Positions 10,578-21,933 of a DNA stretch of 64,000 nt are shown here, piece by piece. The stretch is from Globisporangium splendens. Its lineage: Eukaryota; Oomycota; Peronosporomycetes; Pythiales; Pythiaceae. The notes beneath the pieces were generated by a model that was given only the letters and a program-made list of their open reading frames with translations, did no database searches and was not told where the DNA came from. The translations under genes and the position numbers were made by a program. The stretch lies in NCBI GenBank assembly GCA_006386115.1, contig VFIW01000015.1, forward strand, positions 62,001-126,000. Reading direction: 5' to 3'. The first letter of the stretch is position 1. Each line of letters starts with the position of its first letter.

Positions 10578-12111
10578 ATGGCGGCGCCGTTTGATCGGGA
10601 GCTGCACACGCGCTTCTTCCTCAAGAATCTGCGGTCGCTGCCGACGCCGTACGCGTCGCAGGATGTGCATCGCGTTGTGCTGGTGCGTGCGTGCGCCTTG
10701 CACGTCGTGATCACGATCTGGCACAGAAAATGCAACCGTGGTGCATCATGCTGACAAGTGTCGTATGCTATTGCGTGTTATTTGCGGCAGGCGTACTTTT
10801 GTGTGCACGGCCTCGCGGTGCTGGGGGAGCTCGACCGCGTGGACAAGCACGAGATCATCGAGTGGGTGTACTCGCTTCAAGTGCACCCCGACAAGAACGA
10901 CCGCAGTGAGCTTTCTACTCGGATTCAATGATTTTGAAAGGCCTAACGACAGCGCTAACTATTCGCATATATTTGGGGAATACTTTGCAGGCGTGAATGC
11001 GGGCGACTGCGGCTTCCGTGGCGGTCCGTTCATGGGGAATCTGTTTGGTTGCAATCCGGTATGTATTGCGTTGTCATTTCCGAATCCACAGGCGTTTAAA
11101 GCGCATCGAACCACTTGACAATGGCGCCTTGTTTCTCAACTTGGATTTGTAGTCAGAGTATGTGAGCGAAATGTACGATACGAGCAACATCGCGTCCACG
11201 TATGCAGCGCTGTGCATTCTCCGCACGCTCGGCGACGACCTCAGCCGTGTGAACAAGCCCGCAGTCATTGGTGCCTTGCGGTATTTACAGAACAAGCAAA
11301 CGGGGAGGTGAGTGCTTCATTTTCCACGCACAAATGGGCTGCGTGTTAATACTGACAGCAAAGATATTTGCTTGCGGTTGACTTTGTAGCTTTTCGTCCT
11401 TGCTGTACGGTTCGGAGGAGGACATGCGGTTCGTGTACTGTGCGTGCGCCATTTCGTACATTTTGGACGACTGGTCCGGGATCGACACCGCGGCGATGGT
11501 GCGCTATGTGAATTCATGTCTGGTATGTTGTTGAATATGTACAGTCCATCCATGCAATCTCGATTTGGATATGTTGCTTACCGGCAATAATTCGTTGCAT
11601 TGGACGACCTCAGACGTACGATGGTTCCATCAGCATCACCCCAGATGCAGAGGGTCACGCGGGTGCCGTGTTTTGCGCCATTGGAGCGCTGGTTCTCTCG
11701 GGACGCCTCATGCAGCTGCGAATGGACCAGTCGGAGCTCCTCCGATGGCTGGTGTTTCGCCAACAGAATGGCTTTCAGGGCCGCTGCAACAAAGACCCGG
11801 ACACGTGCTACGCGTTCTGGAATGGCGCGACGCTCGATCTCCTGGGTAAACACTCGTTTGTCGATGTCCCGAGTTGCCAGGTGTTTGTGTATTCGTGCCA
11901 ATTCCCGTTCGGAGGCATCGCCAAGTTTCCCGACACGATGCCCGATGTGATGCACTCGTACTACAGCCTGGCGTGGCTCAGTATCGCATCGAACCACATC
12001 AAAGCCAGCAACAAGACCTCTTCGTCCGAAGATAACCCGCTCCCAGACCTTGCACCCCTGGATACGAAGCTCCAAGTGCCGTTTTTCCCTAAGCCAGCGG
12101 CCAAGAAATAA
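10578..12111 (+). CDS. PGGT1B: geranylgeranyltransferase type I beta subunit
   Basis: Six exons: 10578-10682, 10791-10905, 10991-11058, 11153-11307, 11390-11522 and 11614-12111. All keep frame with GT-AG borders and give 357 aa, close to the family length of about 375. The protein is an alpha-alpha barrel built from repeats such as DCGFRGGPFMG, GFQGRCNKDPDTCYAFWNGA and GGIAKFPDTMPD. The zinc ligands are Asp255, Cys257 (DTC) and His306 (MHSYYSLA). With an alpha subunit it attaches geranylgeranyl to CaaL-box proteins such as Rho GTPases. LGDDLSRVNK is shared with animal GGTase-I beta and separates it from farnesyltransferase beta. Its 3' end converges on the aminopeptidase gene 97 bases away. 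Confidence 0.9.
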
Positions 12112-12208
12112 AGAGATTTGCGTCTTGTGAGTTCTCCGTTCCAGTTGTGTGCTGGCGAATCTTTCTATTGTCGGCAGTGTTTTAGCTTTGATTGACTTGC
12201 GCGTCTCT

Positions 12209-13244
12209 CTATGTTAAGATCTCGACGCCGTCGTGCGTAATGAGCACTGTGTGCTCGGCTTGCGCCGATCGTTTCCCGTCGACTGTCGCGACCGTCCAGC
12301 CGTCGTCCCAGTGCAGAATCTGCATGTGTACATCCATTCACGCAAACCACACAAGTTAGTCTCCTATACTTGAGAATAAGGAAAAATGAACAGCTACGTA
12401 CATCTGGTTTGCCTTCACACACCGCTGGCTCGACCGTGAACGCCATGCCAGGGAGCATGTACCCTGGCTCCCCATTCTGGTGGTGCAGGATAAACGGCAG
12501 CGAGTGGAATTCTTGACCGATCCCGTGGCCAGTATACTCGCGGTTCACCGAGAAACCCTCAGACTCGACAAGCTCCTGGATGAACGCGCCGATCGCAGCG
12601 AATCGGTTGCGCGGTTTGCAGCACTCTTCGATAGCTCCCATGAGCGCCTTGTTCGTTACTTCGACCAACCGCTTGCCGGTCTCATCGACATTCTCACCTA
12701 CAAGGAACGTCTGCGACGTGTCGCCGTGGAACCCATCGACAAACACAGAGATGTCGATGTTCACAATGTCGCCGTCCTTTAATTCGCGGCTGGTATAATG
12801 TATAGCACAGGTCAGATACAGTAGCTCACCAGATGCATAGTGCTAGTTTGTTCCATCAACTTACCTGTCAGGGATGCCGTGCACGACGATCTCGTTCACC
12901 GACGAGCAGAGCGATTTTGGGAAGCCACCGTAGTTGAGTGGCGACGGGTACGCATTGCGGCGCAGAATCTCTTCGTGCACAATGCGGTCGATCTCGTCCG
13001 TCGTCACGCCGGGCTGCACGAGCGGTTTGGAGAACGCGAGGATGTCGCGCGCGAGTGCACACGCCGTGCGAAGCTTCTGCTGCTGCGCCTTGTCGAGGAT
13101 CGGGATGAACGGCTTGAGGTTCGACATGCCACCGTTCGCAGCGTATGGCGGGTGCGCGATGTGCGAAGGCACGGCGCGGCGAGGCGACACTTGGCCCGCG
13201 CGCACTGGTGCCCGCGCGCTGCTGAACAAGCGCTTGAGCAGCAT
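12209..13244 (-). CDS. type I methionine aminopeptidase, probably organellar
   Basis: Three exons, 13244-12865, 12789-12402 and 12319-12209, give 292 aa. The N-terminus ([17 protein letters not shown]) is rich in Arg/Ser/Ala with no acids and looks like a mitochondrial targeting peptide. The metal site is complete: Asp139 in NIDIS, Asp150 in GFHGDTS, His in TGHGIG, Glu in FTVEPAV and Glu in QAEHTVL. The enzyme removes the initiator methionine from nascent proteins. Introns lie at PDS and KPD-IL, with donors GTAAGT and GTACGT. It is a type I enzyme without the zinc-finger extension of the cytosolic MAP1A, which fits an organelle isoform. The target organelle is inferred from the leader only. 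Confidence 0.88.
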
Positions 13245-13510
13245 GATGGCCGATTTCTCAGTGGCTTTGCGTGTGTTGGGTCTGTAATGGTGGGAGTGGC
13301 GGTGGCCAACATAGGAATAGAAAAGGCGTCTATTATTATGGTGAAAAAAAGGGACTTGGCCGTAAGACAAAATGAGCTCACCCCAAGCAGCAAAACGGAT
13401 CTTTCGACGTCATTAAACATGTCGATTGTGTCTGCGTCGATCTATACATGCGCTTTCTCCTGCTGACTTGCGTCTCCTTGGTGTTGTGTACATTGGTGGA
13501 GGGGGCATAA

Positions 13511-13900
13511 CTACTTGAGAGTGCGACGCGCGTGACGGGAAAACATGCGCGCCAGGAACGGCACGGCCGTGATCGTCAAGGCGCCGCGTGCTGGGCCTGC
13601 AACCATCGTATACATAATGAAAGTGCGTTCAGTGCAATGCCGTTTCTTCCCTAGCAATGTCCGCAAAGCGTATGGTTTACCTGTGGCGAGAGTGGATACG
13701 TACGCCAACGCGAGCGTCCCTGCCTCGGGGTCCATTTTCGAGAGGTCCACAAAAGGCACGCGCTCCATGACGTGCCGCAGGTCCACGCCGCGGTGGATGG
13801 CGGTGTAGGACCCAGAGAACGTCGTGACGAACACGGTCGAGTGGAAGAGCAGCGCCGTGCGTCCGTACGTCTTCAGCACGTGCTTGACCTTGTCCTTCAT
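13511..13900 (-). CDS. FAM210/DUF1279-like mitochondrial membrane protein
   Basis: Two exons, 13900-13681 and 13596-13511, give 101 aa. The order of features is that of DUF1279: a short basic helix (KDKVKHVLKTYGRTALLFH), a hydrophobic hairpin (VFVTTFSGSY), Asp/Leu-rich middle, then PARGALTITAVPFLARMF and a basic tail. FAM210 proteins sit in mitochondria and affect mitochondrial translation in animals. The 84-base intron (donor GTAAAC, acceptor GCAG) is open in frame, so a read-through product of 129 aa is also possible. The spliced form was chosen because it rejoins the conserved TGP-R-LT motif. Family assignment is by pattern. Confidence 0.65.
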   Translation of the reverse strand: MKDKVKHVLKTYGRTALLFHSTVFVTTFSGSYTAIHRGVDLRHVMERVPFVDLSKMDPEAGTLALAYVSTLATGKPYALRTLLGKKRHCTERTFIMYTMVAGPARGALTITAVPFLARMFSRHARRTLK

Positions 13901-14131
13901 CTCAGCGGCAAAATGCAGAATGGCATGCTGTTCAGTTGTGCAGCAACTTGAACGCGACAGGGCAGCATGCGACGTGCCGATAGTAGAAAAGTCTATCTGA
14001 CGTCATCGATCCAGTGTGCGACACTGGAGATTGCATATTGCTAGTGGCGCGTCGCTTCAACTGCCAAGGAAACACAGCAGAATGCGAAATGGAGACACAA
14101 TAAACAGGGGAAAACGCGGAATTCAGCGATG

Positions 14132-15202
14132 CTACTGCGACGCGCTGTTATGGTGTTTCCTGCTACTGCTACTGCTACTGCTGCTGCCGCTGCCGCTGGA
14201 CCGAAGGGCAATGGGAGCTGAAGACGAGGACTTCACGCGCGCGCTGGCCGGCAATGCGGCGAATGGCCGCTCTGCGGAAGAGCGCTTCTGGCGGTCGTGC
14301 AGCTCCTGCTGCACGCGCTCGAGCTCCGTCTCGATCTGCGACTTCCGCGCCTCCAAGTCGCGCAGCGAGGCGACTGTGTGTGCTCGTGAAAGTGTATCGT
14401 ATGTTGTGTCGCTGTCAGTTGAGCAGATGCGTGACGATGGCAGTTGGCACTTGAGAACTTACATGTCGTCGCGACGGATCCGGAGACTCCTGTACGAGTA
14501 CTTGAAGACGCGCGGGAAGCAGACGCGTAGCTACTGTCGCTGCAGCTGCTTCTCGAAGAGCGTGGCGATGATGCGACCGATGCCGTCTGAAGTAGATGAG
14601 AAAGGACGACAAGAGAGCGTGAGCAAGTGCGTGAGTGTTTTTTTGTTTCGCGGATGGAGCGAACGTGTACGTACGTCGTCGTCCACATTGACGTTGTGTC
14701 TGGTAGCGTCGTTGCTGCTGGTGCTGCTATTGCTGAGACCTTCGCAAAAGTCAAGGACGCAAGATGCAACGAGAAAGGTTTATATCGATCGGATGATCTC
14801 TTGCTGACAAACCAGGTGAGCATGACGAAAAAGGAATTGCTGCACCAACGTGTGCTTCTCGAAGAGCTTCGCGACGTGCTCGTGTTGTCAACATCCTCAG
14901 GTCTGCCGACACGCAATGCAACACACAGCGGTTGTCCCCCGTGGCATTTCGTATACAAGGAATATGTGGTCAACAAGAATGCACACACTGACCTTCGGTG
15001 TGCTTTCGATGACGATGGCTGCATTTTGCACGAACTGCTGCGATAGAACTCACTTTGCTTCAATGGTTGGGGTAATGGCGATGAATGCTGTCCGCCTTTG
15101 TGCATGGGTGCTGACGCCTTGCGGAGTGGACTGGCGCGACTCTTCGGGTCCTTCGACATAATTTGCTGAGCTGTGGCGCTTCTTGGCTCGATCTTGCCAC
15201 AT
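14132..15202 (-). CDS. unrecognised Ser-rich coiled-coil protein
   Basis: Six exons (15202-15116, 15037-14993, 14878-14809, 14739-14675, 14586-14463, 14373-14132) link without any stop into 210 aa. Donors are GTCAGC, GTCAGT, GTCAGC, GTACGT and GTAAGT; introns are 69-114 nt. The N-terminal half has two amphipathic helices (QFVQNAAIVIESTPK, HVAKLFEKHTLVQQFLFRHA). A Ser/Thr-rich linker follows, then a heptad-like coiled coil (LEARKSQIETELERVQQELH) and a poly-Ser tail. No family is recognised. It is divergent from the HYDIN gene, the two starts being only about 110 bases apart, so a shared promoter and a ciliary role are possible but unproven. Short exons make the model fragile; the first intron is the weakest. 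Confidence 0.5.
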
Positions 15203-16842
15203 TCAGGCACAGGACAAGCGAGCGAAGGTCTTGTACGCTCCACACGAGCCGCACGAGGATATCAATCTCTTGCATGCAGCGAGTGCCGTAAAGAGCGATG
15301 TGGAGCAGCCATGGTGACAAGAAAGCGCAGCGCATGGTAAGCCCTTGTTCTCATTTGTGCAATGCATGGGATATGATGGAACATTGTTTACAATGTCTTT
15401 TCTGCGTTACGTAGAAACTAAGCGAGATTCTCAATGCATTCTCGGTCGCCAAGGCGAATGCTGCGCGTCGTGTGATGCCGAGCAAGATCATCGGTTTTGT
15501 CAATGCCGAGGATCACACGGCGCGAGTGTCCAGCACCGTGCCCGTGCACAAGCCGCTTTTCGAGCCAACCCCGTCAGAAGTCTGGATCGACGACTACACG
15601 CCGTTTCATACAGTCACGATCAAGCTGAGCTTCCGCAACTGTGACACCGTCGCGCGACGCATGAAGATCGAGTCCCCGCAATCATCATTCTTCAAAGTTT
15701 CGCCCTGGTCCCCTTCGCCTATCATTGGCGCTAACAGCCGATCCATCAGTGACAATCGAATTGATGGAAAGATCGCAGCGGGCATGGACATCGCGTTCCA
15801 GCTAGATTTCTCACCGCAGGAGGTCAAGGAGTATACTTTGGATCTGGTGTGCTGCACCGAGCGCGAGCGCTTTGTTGTACCTGTTCGGGTATGAGGACGC
15901 TACGCGGCACTTGATATCCCGGATGAAATCCACTTTGGATTGTGTCCCGTGAAAATGGCGACAAACAAAGTACTCACAGTGCGAAACGTCGGATCCCGCG
16001 GCGCGAAATTCGCGTTCAAAACGAGTGACAATTTCCAGATCGCACCACCTAGTGCAGTGCTAGAACAAGGTGCAGCGATCCAGATCGAACTGACGATGAC
16101 GCCGCCGTCGTTGTCAGACAGAGTAGGAGAGCTCACGATCACGGATGGCGCGGGGCAAACCGCTGTCGTACAGCTGGTTGGGGATGCCGCGAGTGTGGAC
16201 GTTTACCTGAGTCAGCCTTTCGTGGAGCCAAATCCGACGTACATCTCACTGTTGTCTCGGAAAACGGTCAAAATTTGCAATGACAGCGAATACACCTTGG
16301 CATTTAGTTGGAAATCGTTTCCGGATTTTGCTCACGAAGAAGGCGAACGTGATTGCCTATTAGACGAGCTAGCGAGAATGGAGAGTGCGGAATTGGAGCA
16401 GTTCAAGTACGAAGGCAGTGACGACGTGAGCCTTCATCCCGGACATGCACTGTCGGCATTTGATGCGCAGAAGGTCATCGAAAATAAATACAAGCAGATA
16501 CGGAAAGCGGCTATGGAGGACAGTATGCAATTCGTGGACGAATGCTTTGGCATCACCCCGCTCACTGGACGTGTGTGGCCACACTCTGAAGTAGATGCCG
16601 TCGTGTGCTTTTCACCGATCACAGCGCTACTGTACTCTTGCTGCGCGTATTTGGAGATTGCTGGCCAAGACTTGCGGCTTCCGCTACAAATTCGTGGCAA
16701 AGGCATTGGTCCACGAGCCAAAGTTGTGTACAATGAGCTCTTGGATTTTGGCGGTGTCTTCATCAGTGACGAGCGTACACGAGATTTCACGATTCAAAAC
16801 AAAGGATAAATTCCTGCAACATTTGAGCTGCTTCCCATCGAC

Positions 16843-19800
16843 TTGCGACCAGAAATGACAATGTCGGTGCATCCGGCGAATGGAACTCTAGCCGTGAATG
16901 CGATGAATAAAGTGGAAGTGACATTTTCGTCAAATGTGCTTGGTGATCTGCTCATCCCGATTCGCTTTCGGCTTCACGGATCCGAGGAGCAGCTCTCAGT
17001 GCGTTTCAAGGCGAATGTGATCCCGCCCGTCTTTCATTTTGATGCGGACGTGGTCGACTTTGGCTCGGTCTCGTATTCGTTCCCGCAGACAAAGACCGTG
17101 AAATTGATTAGTGCCTCGAAAACCGTGATGAAATACTCGCTTCGGATCCCCGAAGAAGCAAATTACAAGAAGAAGGAATTTGGAATCGTGCCGGCGAATG
17201 GGAAACTCGATGCGTACGGCAAGCAAGAGGTTCGCATCCACTTTACGTCGTTAAATGTCAAAGCGTACGACTACCGCTTAGTCATCAGTGTCACCGGTGT
17301 GGGCTCGGACCTGCTCAGCGTCCCTATCAAAGCACACTGCTGCGTTCCTGAGATTGTCATCCAACAGCCCGAGCTCGATTTCGGGACGTGTTTTCTCCGA
17401 TACCCGCACAAGCAACCTCTTTTGCTGGAGAACAAGTCGCCGCATCTGTATGGACGGTTCGGGATCGGAGAGCAGGACGGCCAGTTGCGAGCAATCGCGA
17501 CGTACAATGCGAGTGAGTTTTCTGGTAGTATCGGTCCGAACGAAAAAGTAATGGTGGAGATTTACTTGTCTTGTGAAAAGCTCGGTAGCATTCGCTTGCC
17601 TATGGCAGTCACAGTTCCAGGAAGCACCGAGCTGCCGCTATCGGCGACGTTGACCGCGCTCGCGACGGGACCAAAAGTGGAGCTCGACCAACCAGAGATC
17701 CATTGGGGCAATTGCACATGCCTCGCGGATCACGAGCGGGTTCTGCGGATGACCAACATGTCGTTGATTCCAGCACCGTACAAGACGTTTATTCGTAATG
17801 CACGCTCGAAGTTTCAGATTGGCAGGAAAGAAGGTGTATTGTCACCAGGAGAGAGTGTCGAGTTTCTTCTCGTTGCGAATCTGGACGACACAATTTTGCT
17901 CAAAGATCAACTGCATATCTTGATCAGCGAAGGTGAAAATCGGATCGTCCCCCTGGCGATGAAAGGGATCGGAACTACGACGTGGCCACCGAGTGAACTA
18001 CGCGTGATCGATTTCAGTCATCAGATGACCAACATCGAATGCGAATGGAGTTGCACGCTGGAAGACAAAGGCAAGCGTTCCCAAGTGCTGACATGGATTA
18101 ATCGAACGGCAGTTGCAAAATTGAAGCAGCTTGAGACAGCGTCGGCAGCAGCGTCGAAGAAAAGTTTACCGGGTCAAAAGCCTGCGAATAGCAAGTCGTC
18201 AAAATCAGGAACTAACAATTCTCGAGACGGAAATGGTGGAGGTGCAACGCAGGAGGACGTTATTCCCGTCTTCTCGGTCTTCCCTGCAAGTATTGAGCTC
18301 AAACCGAGAACAGCGTGTGTATTTGTCTTCAAAGGGCTGTCGCTGACTGCTGGTTTGATTCAAGAAGAACTCGTGTGCGAAACACGTGTTGGCAAGGAGA
18401 AAACCAACAAAGTTGCGTTTGTCACGGAAATCTGTGGGAATTTTATCACTCCGAAACTAACGCCGTCGGCATCCTTGCTGTCGTTTGAGTACGTGCACCG
18501 CCCAGGGATCGAGATCTCAAAGCGATCCAAACCACTAACGCTTACGAATGCATGTGAATTGCCGCTGTCGTTCACATTGCGCGCTCAGACACCGTTTTCG
18601 TTGGATTGCTGGGAGGCTATTCTGCAACCAGGCGAGCAAATTGATGTGAACGTCGAGTTCTACCCTGGCTTTAAAGACGACCACTTGTATCGCGTGATCA
18701 ACGGCAAGGCCATCATCGCGTACACGGGCCATCCGCAGAAAGACAGTGTTGATTTGATTGGCGACATCAGTTTTCCGAACCTGTCGTTCGAGAGTTTGAA
18801 AATCGATTTTGGTTGCACTCTCAACGATACGCAGAAATTGATCATGGTGAACGTGACCAACGTCTCGAAAGTGGATACGACGTTCCGTTGGGTGTTCATC
18901 GAAGACGAGAAGGAAGCGCGCGCGCTCGCGACGGCCAAAAAGCCGTACATCCCGATCAATCAGGTGTTTGATATTTTGCCTATCCGTGGCCACTTGAAAC
19001 CGAATGAAAGCGAGAAAATCGAGTTTATCTACTATGGTCACGCCAATCGGAAATTCAAGAGCTTGGTCGCATGCGAGGTTGAAGGTGGGCCAGAGTACGA
19101 GCTTACATTGCTTGGCGAGGCGTCACCGCTCGTGTACAAGCTGGATAAGCAGTTTTTGGATTTTGGTCAAGTGTTATACAACAAAACCGAAGGTTGCGAA
19201 TTTTCGATCTTGAATATCGGCAAGGTGCTCTATGGATTCAGTATCACGGCCGAAACGATTGGTCGCGGGCGATTTGTCGAGGTGACCCCAAGTGCGGATA
19301 AAGTCGCGCCGAATGGCAAGCAAAAGATCGTTGTACGATTGCGGCCAGGAATCCCGGAGCAATTTGAAGAAACGCTTGTGCTTGAAGTCGCACATTTCCA
19401 GCCGATAGAATTTAAGCTGTTCGGCGTTGGTATCTTTGCGTCAGTGAATATCAATCTGCCGCGTGAAAACCATCCGTCAAGCACAATTCGCGGTGAAAAC
19501 CCGAAATGGAGAGATCTGAAAAAGCTCGCACGGCGAAATTTGGAACTCTCAACATTGAATGCAGCTGTGGTTGCAGCGAACACTGTAAATACCAGCACCA
19601 GCTTAGCGTCGTCGGACTCCAAGTCGACGATATCTACGGTCCCACGTACGTTTGAGAAAAACAACCTGTCCTCGAGTGTATCCTCGATGCCCCCGTCGCC
19701 GGTTGGCAAGGCGGCTCAACAGCGCGCGAATGGATCGCACAGTCCGTCGCGTAGCCATGGTGCAAGTGGACCGCAAATCGATGAGCTTGACATCGAGATC

Positions 19801-21933
19801 GAGGCGTGTCGGTTGTTCTTTGCCGACTATCTGCTCTTTCAGGAGGCGAGAAAGACGGAGAGCAAAGCAGCGCACAAGGTAGAGCAGTTGGCGGACACTC
19901 TGCCCACCAACGATTCGTCCGAAGACATTCGCGAAGCGACGGCGACGACAACAGCAAAAGCGTTGCGGCCAGAGACCGGAGAGAAACCTTTGACCAAGAA
20001 GCGCGGGCCACCCGAGAGCTTCCCGTTTGTGCTGTCTCAGTTTGTACTTGATTTTGGAAATGTCGTTCTCGGTACGCACAAAATCAAGAAATTCTCCATT
20101 ACAAACATTGGTCATGTCCCCGTATCGTTCCAGCTTGACAAGAGCTTTGCGCTGTCGCGTGGATTCCAAATTGAACCGGAGCATGTCGTGCGACTCCCCG
20201 AGAAGCAAGCGGTCGAATTTACGGTCACGTTCCAAGCACGCAAGAACATTACTTTGGGGGTGCATCAAGCGCAGCTTCCAATAACAATGAAAAATGGTCC
20301 GCCATGCATTCTGACAATCCGAGCACTTGTGACTGTACCGGACATCTCGATCTCGATGGAGATGCTCGATTTTGGGAAACTAGCTGTGAGCACGTGCCAT
20401 ACCATGTTTACGCAACTGCAAAACGTTTCGGCAGTACCAGCGGAGTGGACCGTGAAAAAGCCCATGGGATCGGTGAAAGATCTGAATTATTTCCGTGTGA
20501 CGCCGCAAAGTGGGGTACTCGCACCTGGCTACAAAGTTAATGTCCAAATCGATTTTGTGCCGGATGACAATCGGCATTTCGCAATCAAGCTCCCGATCAA
20601 AGTGACATCAAACCCAAAAACAAGATCGATTACGTGTCGAGTGGAAGGCTCCGAGCTACGAGTAAGCTTTCATCCGCCGATGGTCGAACTTGGCCCGATG
20701 TTGCCTTGTTCTGGTATAGCAGAGCATGCTGTGGAAATGCGCAACGATACCGACTACCCCGTGGAAGTATTTTCGCTCGATTTTGATCAGGTGTACAAAG
20801 AAGACGAGGAACTGCTTCGGCATTTGCCAGCTCTCAACGCCGACGGGATCCTGCATCTTCCTGTGCGAGCGCTGAGCCAACCATTAAGCGACTACCTCGC
20901 GGACAATGGTCTTCTTTCTGCAGAGTGTGTCGAAACGACAGATCCACCAGCAAGTGTCAGCCCCGATTCAACAGGAAGAGAGCCATCAGCTCCGGTAGAG
21001 AGCGGCGAAGAAGCTAGGGAGGACGCTACTGCAGACCACGCGGAGCTTCAAAGCAGCTCTGTGGAGTCGTTACCAGGTCTTTCCGCAGAACCAAGTAAAC
21101 CGCAAGCTGTGCAACAAAAAGGGGTGGATTATATCATTGTGGGACCCCCTCGCTGCGGTAAGTCTACACAAGTTCATTTGCTCGCCGAGAAAGAACACTT
21201 GTGTGTGTGGAGCATAGATGATGCTGTGCTCAATATTTGTGCCGAGAGCAACTCTCTTGGTGAGGCTACTCCTCGAGCTCTTGGGTTTATTCCTGCATCT
21301 GAACAGCAAGAGGAGACTACTGCTGTGATGGATGGCGTTGTCGGCCAGAGCAGTCCAGTCCCCAAAGATCCTGTACCACAGACCTCTTCCTCGTCGGTGT
21401 CTGAATCTTCGCCCGAGTCAAAGGACGATGGGCAGCAACAAGAGACAACGGGTGGTAGTTCATCGGTATCGTCGCCATCAGAGCCATTGAATCCGCTACT
21501 GACTCAGGTTTTGGAATGGCGACTATCGCAACCCGATTTGCAGCATGGTGGAGTCTTAGATGGCTTTGAGGATGCGTTTGTTAGCATGGAAACAGCGATT
21601 GCAGCTTGCTCACAGGTGCTATCAGCAGCACGGATCATCGCGCTCAGCTTTGACAAAGAGTGCTACGAAGTACTGACGACGTCGCTAAAAGACGACGATA
21701 GCAAGCGCGGAAGCAAAAGTGTCACACCAGTCGCGTCAAAAGAGCTTCTGTGCAACCAGTTACACGGAGGACTTGCGGCAGAAATGGTGCAAGAGGGAGA
21801 ACAAGCTCTTGGTGGAAATGAAGAAGCTACAGCAAGTAGCGGTGAAGCTGAGACAAATCCCGAAATCCATCCTGAAAATGGTATACCTTCTCAGACTGGT
21901 CTTAGAATTTTCGCGAACAACTGGAAGCTTTGA
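16843..21933 (+). pseudogene. HYDIN segment: ASH repeats and P-loop domain
   Basis: Longest uninterrupted section of the HYDIN locus, 1,696 codons. About ten ASH-like sandwiches are visible through repeated VDFGSVSYSF, LDFGTCFLRY, IDFGCTL, LDFGQVLYNK and LDFGNVVLGT starts, spaced 100-150 residues apart. A Ser/Pro/Glu-rich linker then leads to the nucleotide-binding motif GPPRCGKST and SIDDAVLN, as in the adenylate-kinase-like insert of animal HYDIN. Near the end (from about 21720) the likely coding frame moves to the next one (EDLRQKWCKRENKLLVEMKK). Confidence 0.85.

Noticed and set aside
15038..15115. In-frame TGA at 15050-15052 that seemed to break the minus-strand gene at 14132-15202
   Set aside because: A 78-base intron (15115-15038, donor GTCAGC, acceptor GCAG) removes the stop and keeps frame, matching the other introns of the gene.
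15888..15960. A GTATGA donor-like site at the first HYDIN stop, suggesting an intron
   Set aside because: The codons directly after the stop (DIPDEIHFGLCPVK) are conserved HYDIN sequence and no acceptor restores the frame without deleting them.
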